From positions 1-7,462 of the forward strand of contig JBEAOO010000248.1 of assembly GCA_041164825.1 (NCBI GenBank): a stretch of DNA of 7,462 bases, read 5' to 3'. Every line of letters starts with the position of its first letter. The first letter of the stretch is position 1. Origin of the DNA: JBEAOO01 sp041164825 (GTDB lineage: Bacteria; Pseudomonadota; Gammaproteobacteria; Burkholderiales; Burkholderiaceae_C). The notes under the pieces are model-generated. The model worked only from the letters and a program-made list of their open reading frames with translations. It was not told the DNA's origin and ran no database searches. The position numbers and the translations under genes are program-made. Below, piece by piece: positions 1 through 5,386 of the stretch.

Positions 1-1
1 G

Positions 2-910
2 GGCGTCCACCACGCCACCACGGTGGGCAAGCTGTTCGGGCCGGACAACCCGCTGCTGCCCAACTACCAGTGGGTGCCCATCGGTTACCACGGCCGCGGC
101 TCGTCCATCCGCGCCAGCGGCCACGCCTTTCCCCGCCCCCACGGGCAGCTCAAGGGGCCGAACGACGCGGTGCCGGTGTATGCGCCCACGCAACGCCTGG
201 ACCACGAGCTGGAGGTGGGTGTGCTGATCGGCGGCGGCAACGCGCTGGGCGAGCCCATCGACATCGCCGACGCCGAGGACCACTTCTTCGGCCTGGTGCT
301 GCTCAACGACTGGTCGGCCCGCGATGTGCAGGCCTGGGAGTACCAGCCGCTGGGGCCCTTCTTGGCCAAGAATTTTGTGAGCACCATCTCGCCCTGGATC
401 GTCACGCCCGAAGCGCTGGCCCCGTTCCGCGCGCCCTTCACCCGGCCGCTCGGCGACCCGCAGCCCCTGCCCTACCTCGACAGCCCGGCCAACCGCGCCG
501 CCGGCCACATCGACATGACGTTGGAGGTCTGGCTGCAGACCGCGCAGATGCGCGAAGCCGGCCTGCAGCACCAGCGCCTGATGGCCTCCAACTTCACCGA
601 TGCCTACTGGACGCTGGCGCAGCTCATCACGCACCACGCCAGCAACGGCTGCAACCTGGGCAGCGGCGATTTGCTCGGCACCGGCACCTTGTCGGGCCCC
701 GACGCCAGCCAAGGTGGCTCGCTGCTGGAGCTGAGCCAGGGCGGCAAGCAGCCGATCTCCCTGGCCAACGGCGAACAGCGCACCTTCTTGCAGGACGGCG
801 ACAGCGTGATGCTGCGCGGCCACTGTGCCCGGCCCGGTGCGGTGCGCATCGGCTTCGGGCCCTGTGAAGGGCAGGTGCTGCCCGCGCGCCCGCTGTCGGC
901 CACACGCTGA
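2..910 (+). CDS. fahA: Fumarylacetoacetase, C-terminal part (5' end outside window)
   Basis: Hydrolyses fumarylacetoacetate to fumarate and acetoacetate, the last step of tyrosine/homogentisate degradation in the cytoplasm. The reading frame is open from base 2, giving 302 visible residues. Family members are about 420 residues, so roughly the first 120 residues are missing only because of the window edge. Compared with the mouse enzyme, the following are visible: the catalytic His (HHAT, codon at 11-13), the two metal-binding Glu of HELEVG (206-208 and 212-214), the metal-binding Asp, Arg and Gln of NDWSARDVQ (308-310, 320-322, 329-331), and the active-site Lys of GPFLAKNF (368-370). The first metal Asp (mouse D126) lies just upstream of the window. 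The C-terminal segment with HHASNGCNLGSGDLLGTGT and the ending RIGFGPCEGQVLPA are typical. The gene is intact to its TGA stop and converges on the DUF1537 gene. It seems functionally unrelated to the acid-sugar locus. Identity is very secure. Confidence 0.95.
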   Translation, partial: GVHHATTVGKLFGPDNPLLPNYQWVPIGYHGRGSSIRASGHAFPRPHGQLKGPNDAVPVYAPTQRLDHELEVGVLIGGGNALGEPIDIADAEDHFFGLVLLNDWSARDVQAWEYQPLGPFLAKNFVSTISPWIVTPEALAPFRAPFTRPLGDPQPLPYLDSPANRAAGHIDMTLEVWLQTAQMREAGLQHQRLMASNFTDAYWTLAQLITHHASNGCNLGSGDLLGTGTLSGPDASQGGSLLELSQGGKQPISLANGEQRTFLQDGDSVMLRGHCARPGAVRIGFGPCEGQVLPARPLSATR

Positions 911-1083
911 TGGGCGAGGCAGGGCATCCACCCTGCCCCACCGCCGCAGCGACGTGCAGCGGCCACATGCGCTCGCTGGCAGCCGCATGCACCAGCAGCG
1001 CCAGCGCCTTGGCCACAGCCAGCGCGTCGCGCGCCTCCAGAAGGGCGGCGAAATGCCCCCCGTCACCGGTGTGGCCAGACAGG
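911..1083. other. Convergent intergenic gap between fahA and the DUF1537 kinase gene
   Basis: These 173 bases separate two converging stop codons. Apart from the hairpin at 918-937, no convincing gene or site is seen. One minus-strand frame, different from the kinase frame, stays open across the gap with coding-like third positions and reads as an Ala/Leu-rich helical peptide (for example HFAALLEARDALAVAKALAL). It has no credible start codon or ribosome binding site and runs on into the antisense of fahA, so I do not call it a gene. Confidence 0.5.
918..937 (+). terminator. GC hairpin just after fahA, candidate terminator
   Basis: A perfect 7-bp inverted repeat, GGCAGGG / CCCTGCC with a 6-base loop, begins seven bases after the fahA stop codon. 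Its position in the gap between two converging genes suits a transcript end. No T-run follows on either strand, so it is not a classical intrinsic terminator. It may instead act as an RNA 3'-end stabiliser, or Rho may do the terminating. Confidence 0.4.
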
Positions 1084-2241
1084 TCAGCCTGACGGCGGCA
1101 GCGCGTGCGCCTGCCGCATGCCCTGCAGGGCCGCGAGCAGGTCGTGCTCGTCGCCAAAGGCGCCGGACCGGCAGTCCATCCACAAGCCGTGCCAGCGGCC
1201 GCCTTGCCACTGCGCCTGCCCCCAGCCTGGTCGCACGGGGCGACCGGCGAGCATCTGGCGCACGCCGGTCGCACCGGCCAGTGCTCGGGCGGTGTCACCC
1301 CCCAGCACCAACAGTCGCGCGGGCGGCCGGGCGCAGTGCACCAGTTGCCGGACCTGCCGTTGCAGCAACTGCGCCGCCGCCACGGCGGACAGTGGCGACA
1401 AGGGGGAGAGGTCCAACAAGGCCAGTGGCACCGCTGTCTCGGCCAAGGTCGCACAGGCGACATCCCACGCCGCCTGCTCACCGTGGCACACGATCACCGC
1501 GTGGGGATGCGCCGCTCGGGCCCGCGCCCACTGGCGGCGGGTCGCTGGCTGGTGGCTGGCGCCAATCACCCAGACGCTGTCCGTGACCTCGGGGGCCGGC
1601 TCGGCCCCCGGCGGTGGTTCAGCCCAGGTGATGGACGCTGCCCTTTGCCGCGCGATGGCTGCGGCCAGGCCCGCACTGCCGCACCACAGGGTGCGAGGCC
1701 CCGACCCGGTCAAGGCACCGGCCGCACAGCGATCGAGGTCGGCATCGGTGCGCGCATCTGGAATCAGCAATGGGCAGTGCGCCGGCCAATGCCCGGTCAT
1801 GAGCGCGGAGCGCAACCCATCGCCCACCGGCTGGGCCGCCGCGGCACCCGCGCCCGGCTCACCGCGCCACAGGTGCTCGTCAACCATGTACCGCCCCTGC
1901 GCCGGCAAGGCGGGCGCAAACACCACCCGCTCAAAGCGGCCCGCCGCCGCGAGCCATCGCACCTCGTTCAGGGTGTTGCCGCGCAGCAGGCTGTCGACCT
2001 TCTTGAAGGCCAGGCCCGCGTGGGCCAGCCACCCCACGCTGGCATCCAGGGCGGAAGCGAGCGCCGCCTGCGGCACATCGCGTGTGGCCGTGGCCACCAC
2101 GCCCACAGGGGCGGGGGGCGCGTCGCCGCCGACGTCCGGACGATCCAACCACACCGGTACCCCGGGCCCGAAGGCCGCCGCACTGTCGAGCGCACCGGTC
2201 AGGTCGTCGGCGAGCAAGCGCACGGGCCCCTGAAGGCTCAT
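1084..2241 (-). CDS. DUF1537 / four-carbon acid-sugar kinase family protein
   Basis: Probable ATP-dependent kinase of a sugar acid. Characterised relatives (DtnK, OtnK) phosphorylate D-threonate, L-threonate or D-erythronate at O4. The 385-residue protein carries the N-terminal family motif ADDLTGALDSAAAF (11-24), KKVDSLLRGN (80-89), APALPAQGR (109-117), PDARTD (161-166), CGSAGLAAA (187-195) and the C-terminal nucleotide-binding motif GGDTARA (314-320). The RSGAFG stretch (358-363) corresponds to the usual KSGxFG. It is shorter than most relatives (about 400-430 residues) and departs from consensus in several motifs: Leu for the usual Thr in the DSTLRG motif, ASHQPAT where GSxSPxT is usual, and Arg for Lys in KSGxFG. 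Its ATG overlaps the TGA of the upstream DeoR gene (ATGA) and has no clear ribosome binding site of its own, so translation is probably coupled. The divergent PdxA2 gene would use its product. Family is secure; substrate is inferred. Confidence 0.9.
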   Translation of the reverse strand: MSLQGPVRLLADDLTGALDSAAAFGPGVPVWLDRPDVGGDAPPAPVGVVATATRDVPQAALASALDASVGWLAHAGLAFKKVDSLLRGNTLNEVRWLAAAGRFERVVFAPALPAQGRYMVDEHLWRGEPGAGAAAAQPVGDGLRSALMTGHWPAHCPLLIPDARTDADLDRCAAGALTGSGPRTLWCGSAGLAAAIARQRAASITWAEPPPGAEPAPEVTDSVWVIGASHQPATRRQWARARAAHPHAVIVCHGEQAAWDVACATLAETAVPLALLDLSPLSPLSAVAAAQLLQRQVRQLVHCARPPARLLVLGGDTARALAGATGVRQMLAGRPVRPGWGQAQWQGGRWHGLWMDCRSGAFGDEHDLLAALQGMRQAHALPPSG

Positions 2242-3083
2242 ACCGGCACCAAGGTCAGGCGCTTGCCGAGGGTGCGAATGCGCTCGGCCTCGTCGCTGGC
2301 CAGGCTGACATCACAGATGATCTCTTCCACGTCTGCCAGCGTGGCCACCTGCATGAAGGTGCGCGGGCGAAATTTCGAGGCGTCGGCCAGCAGGCGACGG
2401 CACACCGCCGCGCGCATCAGGGCGCGCTTCACCGCCGCCACCTCCGCCGACGTTTCGGTGATCACGCCATCGGTGATGGCGTGCGCGCCGCACAACAGCA
2501 CATCGGCCTGCATGGCGCGCACCGCCTCGATCAAGGCGTCGCCCACCAGGGTCTGGCTGCCGTGGCGAAGGTGCCCACCCAGCACATGGACCTGCACCCA
2601 TTGGCCGCCGCCCAACACCTGGGCAATGGCCAAGTCATTGGTGACGGCAGTGAACGGGATGCCACGTTGTACCGCTGCCCGTGCGGCCTCAAGCACGGTG
2701 CTGCCGCTGTCGAAGATCACGCTCTGGTGGGGCTGCAAGGTGGCCGCCGCCGCGGCGCCGATGGCGCGCTTTTCGCGCGGCGACAGCTCCGACGACGCCA
2801 CGGAGTCGGGCTCGAACGCGGTGTAGCCCTGTTGCCGCAGCAAGGCGCCACCGTGGGTGCGATCGATCACTCCATCGGCAGCCAACCCGTCCAGGTCGCG
2901 CCGCAAGGTCGACAGCGACACCTCCAGCGCCTGCTCCAGCTGGGCCAAGGTGACGGCGCCGTGGCGGCGCAGGAAATCGACGATGCGCTGCCGGCGCTGC
3001 GCCGGCAGCAGCGACACCACCGCCAGCGCGGGCGCGGCAGCGGCGGACAAGGAGGAGGAAGAAGAAGACGCTTCGTTGCTCAT
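2238..3083 (-). CDS. DeoR-family transcriptional repressor
   Basis: A 281-residue DNA-binding regulator, probably repressing this locus until a phosphorylated sugar-acid intermediate is present. The winged helix-turn-helix lies at about 27-82: LLPAQRRQRIVDFL, the recognition helix SLSTLRRDLDGL (56-67), and the wing signature RTHGGAL (75-81). The C-terminal sensor domain (about 105-270) has the family sugar-phosphate motifs DSGSTV (125-130), TND (148-150), LGG (168-170), the catalytic-like GAHAITDGVITE (199-210), VKRAL (218-222) and ADASKF (233-238). An unusual Ser/Ala-rich leader of about 24 residues precedes the point where most family members start. It includes a run of seven serines encoded by TCT/TCC repeats after an AGC-like start region. 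The ATG at 3083 has only a weak purine-rich stretch upstream, so a later non-ATG start near residue 23 (a Val codon) cannot be excluded. It is first in an operon with the kinase and divergent from the transporter and catabolic genes. Confidence 0.93.
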   Translation of the reverse strand: MSNEASSSSSSLSAAAAPALAVVSLLPAQRRQRIVDFLRRHGAVTLAQLEQALEVSLSTLRRDLDGLAADGVIDRTHGGALLRQQGYTAFEPDSVASSELSPREKRAIGAAAAATLQPHQSVIFDSGSTVLEAARAAVQRGIPFTAVTNDLAIAQVLGGGQWVQVHVLGGHLRHGSQTLVGDALIEAVRAMQADVLLCGAHAITDGVITETSAEVAAVKRALMRAAVCRRLLADASKFRPRTFMQVATLADVEEIICDVSLASDEAERIRTLGKRLTLVPV

Positions 3084-3161
3084 GGGGGCTCACATCCTGA
3101 ACGGTGTTCAACGCGGTCTCGACCTCACGCACCCCTGAATCAACAGGGCACCCTCAGCCAG

Positions 3162-3207
3162 TCCCGATGGCGGGATGGTAGCGAGATCGGGATCAGGGTT
3201 TGATCGG
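3162..3207. repeat. Cluster of GATC-containing repeats in the DeoR leader
   Basis: GATCGG (3185-3190), GATCAGG (3191-3197) and GATCGG (3202-3207) are repeated close together. TCCCGAT (3162-3168) is a perfect inverted partner of ATCGGGA (3186-3192) with a 17-base loop. GATCA (3191-3195) and TGATC (3201-3205) form a second small palindrome around a 5-base loop. The cluster lies in the predicted 5' leader of the DeoR mRNA. It could be a second regulator site or RNA structure. The repeats are directly visible; their function is unknown. Confidence 0.35.
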
Positions 3208-3219
3208 ATGTGACACCTA

Positions 3220-3287
3220 TTGACGCTTTTTGGCGTTTTATGCACGATGCAATCCGCGTTCAATCACAAACGATCAAAACGCGTCAA
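3220..3287. promoter_or_regulatory. Paired inverted repeats, likely operator of the DeoR-family regulator
   Basis: Two inverted-repeat pairs are nested here. TTGACGC (3220-3226) is the reverse complement of GCGTCAA (3281-3287), and GCGTTTT (3233-3239) is the reverse complement of AAAACGC (3276-3282). The right half is compact (AAAACGCGTCAA); in the left half the two elements are separated by TTTTTG. Short CAAA(A)CG-like direct repeats continue through 3267-3290 at a spacing of about one helical turn. DeoR-family operators are often such multiple short repeats, allowing looping between sites. TTGACG at 3220-3225 also looks like a -35 box for the plus-strand operon, but the best -10 at the right distance (CACGAT, 3243-3248) is poor. 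That these sites bind the neighbouring repressor is inferred. Confidence 0.45.
3235..3263 (-). promoter_or_regulatory. Candidate sigma-70 promoter for the DeoR-kinase operon
   Basis: Read on the minus strand, TTGAAC (3263-3258) and TAAAAC (3240-3235) match the -35 and -10 boxes at 4-5 of 6 positions, with exactly 17 bases between them. Transcription would start near 3228, leaving a leader of about 145 bases before the DeoR ATG. The -10 box overlaps the operator-like GCGTTTT repeat arm, which would suit autorepression. Based on pattern only. Confidence 0.4.
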
Positions 3288-3296
3288 AACAATTCT

Positions 3297-3300
3297 GGAG
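3297..3300 (+). promoter_or_regulatory. Ribosome binding site fixing the binding-protein start
   Basis: GGAG ends six bases before the ATG at 3307. This supports 3307 as the true start rather than a TTG at 3220 in the same frame. The longer version would put 29 residues before a good signal peptide and would cover the regulatory repeats. Confidence 0.75.
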
Positions 3301-3306
3301 ACTCCC

Positions 3307-4305
3307 ATGACATCGACCGCCTCGTTCCGCCCGACCCGCCGTGCAATGGCCTTGAGCCTGGCGGCCATCGCCAGTGCGTTGCTCGCCCCCGCCACCTGGG
3401 CGCAAAGCACGTTCCCGTCCAAACCCATCACCTTCGTGGTGCCCTACCCAGCGGGCGGCGCCAACGACATGCTGGGGCGCCTGATCGGCCAAAAAATGGG
3501 CGAGGTGCTGGGCGGCCAGGTGATCATTGACAACAAGCCCGGCGCGGGTGCGCTGCTGGGCGCCAATGTGGTGGCCAAGGCACCGTCGGACGGCCACACC
3601 GTGCTGGTGGGCGGCTTGGCCACGCACGCGGCCAGCCCGCACCTGATCAAGGCCGACTACGACCCGCTGAAAGACTTTGAAGCCGTGGGCCTGCTGGGCC
3701 AGGCGCCCATCATCGCCATCACCAGCATCGAATCCCCGTTGAAGTCGCTGAAGGATGTGGCGGACATCGCCAAGAAAAAGCCGGGCGAGATGATGTACGG
3801 CTCCTCCGGCAACGGCTCACCGCTGCACCTGGCCGGCGAGATCTTTGATTCGATCAACGGCACGCAGATGACCCACGTGCCCTACAAGGGCGGCAACGCG
3901 CACATCATGGATTTGATCGGCGGTCGCGTGCCGGTGATCTTTGACACCGCCACCAACTCGATGCCGCTGATTCGCGGCGGCAAGGTGCGCCCGCTGGCGG
4001 TCTCGATGCCGCAGCGCCTGCCCGACTTGCCCAATGTGCCGACGTTCGCCGAAGCGGGCTTTCCGGGCTTCCAGTTCACCGCCTGGTACGGCCTGTTTGT
4101 GCCGGCCAAAACGCCCAAGGACGTGGTGGCCAAACTCTCCGGTGCCCTGCAAACCGTGCTCAAGCAGCCGGACGTGATTGAGAAGCTGCGCAGCGTGGGC
4201 GTGTCGCCCGCCAGCGGCGATTCAGCCGAGCTGGCCAAGCTGGTGCCGCTGGAATACGAGCGCATCGGCAAACTGATCAAGACCGCCAACATCAAGGCCG
4301 ATTGA
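3307..4305 (+). CDS. Bug/TctC-family periplasmic solute-binding protein
   Basis: Binds a small carboxylate in the periplasm, either for a tripartite tricarboxylate (TTT) transporter or as a sensor. The 332-residue precursor has a signal peptide: basic RPTRR (8-12), a hydrophobic stretch to about 28, and an Ala-Thr-Trp-Ala/Gln cleavage site after residue 32. The TRRAMAL sequence is weakly Tat-like. The mature protein starts with the family hallmark FPSKPITFVVPYPAGG (36-51), followed by VIIDNKPGAG, AKAPSDGHTVLVG, HVPYKGG and the C-terminal AEAGFPGFQFTAWYGLFVPAKTPKDVV. Length is normal for the family. The TctA and TctB membrane partners are not in the window, so it may serve a distant transporter, as is common for the many orphan Bug proteins of Burkholderiales. 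It is first in the plus-strand unit, followed by a 73-base gap before pdxA2. The ligand is presumably the acid-sugar substrate of the downstream enzymes (inference). Confidence 0.93.
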   Translation: MTSTASFRPTRRAMALSLAAIASALLAPATWAQSTFPSKPITFVVPYPAGGANDMLGRLIGQKMGEVLGGQVIIDNKPGAGALLGANVVAKAPSDGHTVLVGGLATHAASPHLIKADYDPLKDFEAVGLLGQAPIIAITSIESPLKSLKDVADIAKKKPGEMMYGSSGNGSPLHLAGEIFDSINGTQMTHVPYKGGNAHIMDLIGGRVPVIFDTATNSMPLIRGGKVRPLAVSMPQRLPDLPNVPTFAEAGFPGFQFTAWYGLFVPAKTPKDVVAKLSGALQTVLKQPDVIEKLRSVGVSPASGDSAELAKLVPLEYERIGKLIKTANIKAD

Positions 4306-4326
4306 GCCCCGTCCTGTTCCCTTCCT

Positions 4327-4361
4327 CGCACCAGCCCGCGCCCTGACCGGTGCGGCTGGTC
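4327..4361 (+). promoter_or_regulatory. Overlapping, mutually exclusive hairpins between the binding-protein gene and pdxA2
   Basis: In the 73-base gap three competing pairings are possible: ACCAGCC (4330-4336) with GGCTGGT (4354-4360), 7 bp perfect; CGCACC (4327-4332) with GGTGCG (4349-4354), 6 bp perfect; and GACCGG (4345-4350) with CTGGTC (4356-4361), 6 bp with one G-U pair. No T-run follows. They may stabilise or partly terminate the upstream message, so that more binding protein than enzyme is made, or may simply be GC-rich chance. Function is not established. Confidence 0.3.
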
Positions 4362-4378
4362 ACACCGAAAGCATGCGA

Positions 4379-5386
4379 ATGAGCACCCCCACCCGACTGG
4401 TTCTGACCCTGGGCGACCCGGCTGGCATCGGTCCCGAGATCATTGCCAAAGCCGCCCGCCAACTGCTGCCCGCCGTGCAGCGCGGCGAGTTGGCGCTGAC
4501 CGTTTGCGGCTGCGCTGCGGCACTGCGGCAGGCCGAGGCGCAAATGGGCCTGAGCGCCGATTCGGCCACTTACCGCTTGGTGGATGTGGGGCCGGTGGAT
4601 GCGCCCTGGCGCACCGGCGAGGTCAGTGCGGCGGGCGGCGAATGGGCCTACCGCGCGGTGGTGCGTGCGGTCGAACTGGTCCAGGCGGGTGAGGCCGATG
4701 CCATCGTGACGGGCCCTCTCTCCAAAGAGGCGCTGCACCTGGCGGGCCACCCCTTCGAAGGCCACACCGAACTGCTGGCCCACCTCACCGGCCAGCGCGA
4801 CGCGGTGATGATGCTGGCCCACGAGAACCTGCGCGTCTCGCACGTCACCACACACTGCGCACTGGCCAGCGTGCCCGGCCGGGTGACGCCGGAACGCCTG
4901 CGCCGGGTGTTTGACGTGACGCTGGATGCGCTGCGCGCACTCGGCATCCAGAAACCCCGCGTGGCGGTGTGCGGGCTCAACCCGCACGCCGGCGAAAACG
5001 GTGTGCTGGGCAAAGAAGACGACGCCGTGATCGCGCCCGTGATCCGCGACTACCAGGCGCTGGGCGAAGACCTGAGCGGGCCCTACCCGGGCGACACGGT
5101 GTTCATCAAACTGCGCGCCGGGCAGTTCGATGCCGTGGTCGCCATGTTCCACGACCAAGGTCACATCCCCGTCAAGCTGCTGGGCTTCAACGTCGATCCG
5201 GCCACCGGCAAGTGGCAGGCCATCAGCGGCGTCAACATCACCCTTGGCCTGCCCATCTTGCGCACCTCGGTGGACCACGGCACCGCCTTCGACATCGCCG
5301 GCACCGGTGTGGCCAACGCCGACAGCCTGGTCGATGCCATCCACTACGCGGAGAACCTCATCAAGGGGCGGAGGGCGCAGGCATGA
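4379..5386 (+). CDS. pdxA2: PdxA2-type 4-phospho-hydroxyacid dehydrogenase (4-hydroxythreonine-4-phosphate dehydrogenase family)
   Basis: NAD-dependent, metal-dependent oxidation and decarboxylation of a 4-phosphorylated hydroxy acid. The characterised PdxA2 converts D-threonate 4-phosphate to dihydroxyacetone phosphate. Counting 335 residues from the ATG at 4379: LGDPAGIGPEI (11-21), TGPLSKEAL (111-119), FEGHTE (126-131), and metal-ligand histidines in TTHC (H159), NPHAGE (H203) and MFHDQG (H258). IRTSVDHGTAFDIAGTG appears here as LRTSVDHGTAFDIAGTG (294-310). Between HDQGHIPVKLLGF and SGVNITLGLP there is an insert of about ten residues (NVDPATGKWQAI) absent from the biosynthetic E. coli PdxA, which reads QGFGRGVNITLGLP. 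This and the neighbouring DUF1537 kinase favour the catabolic PdxA2 over vitamin B6 synthesis. An ATG also occurs at 4373; 4379 was chosen because GAAAG (4367-4371) sits seven bases before it and only one base before 4373. Its TGA overlaps the next start (ATGA). Confidence 0.92.
   Translation: MSTPTRLVLTLGDPAGIGPEIIAKAARQLLPAVQRGELALTVCGCAAALRQAEAQMGLSADSATYRLVDVGPVDAPWRTGEVSAAGGEWAYRAVVRAVELVQAGEADAIVTGPLSKEALHLAGHPFEGHTELLAHLTGQRDAVMMLAHENLRVSHVTTHCALASVPGRVTPERLRRVFDVTLDALRALGIQKPRVAVCGLNPHAGENGVLGKEDDAVIAPVIRDYQALGEDLSGPYPGDTVFIKLRAGQFDAVVAMFHDQGHIPVKLLGFNVDPATGKWQAISGVNITLGLPILRTSVDHGTAFDIAGTGVANADSLVDAIHYAENLIKGRRAQA
5370..5375 (+). promoter_or_regulatory. Strong ribosome binding site inside the end of pdxA2
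   Basis: GGAGGG lies seven bases before the ATG at 5383. It shows that the Asp-box protein starts there, overlapping the pdxA2 stop, and can be initiated independently as well as by coupling. Confidence 0.75.

Noticed and set aside
966..989. Inverted repeat CATGCG / CGCATG in the convergent gap
   Set aside because: Only 6 bp with a 12-base loop and no T-run; a repeat this short is expected by chance at this GC content.
1105..2826. Long plus-strand open frame of about 570 codons
   Set aside because: It lies antisense to the kinase and DeoR genes, has Arg/Gly/His-rich composition with no family motifs, and crosses a true gene junction. It is a GC-rich shadow frame.
3220..3248. Complete sigma-70 promoter for the plus-strand operon using TTGACG
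   Set aside because: The -35 is excellent, but the hexamer at 17 bases (CACGAT) matches the -10 poorly. It is kept only as a note within the operator region.
3220..3306. TTG at 3220 as start of the binding protein
   Set aside because: The resulting N-terminus precedes a complete signal peptide and covers the repeat region. The ATG at 3307 has GGAG at ideal spacing.
4969..5382. Upstream extension of the Asp-box protein frame inside pdxA2
   Set aside because: The extra residues are Arg-rich shadow translation of pdxA2. The ATG at 5383 has a strong GGAGGG site.
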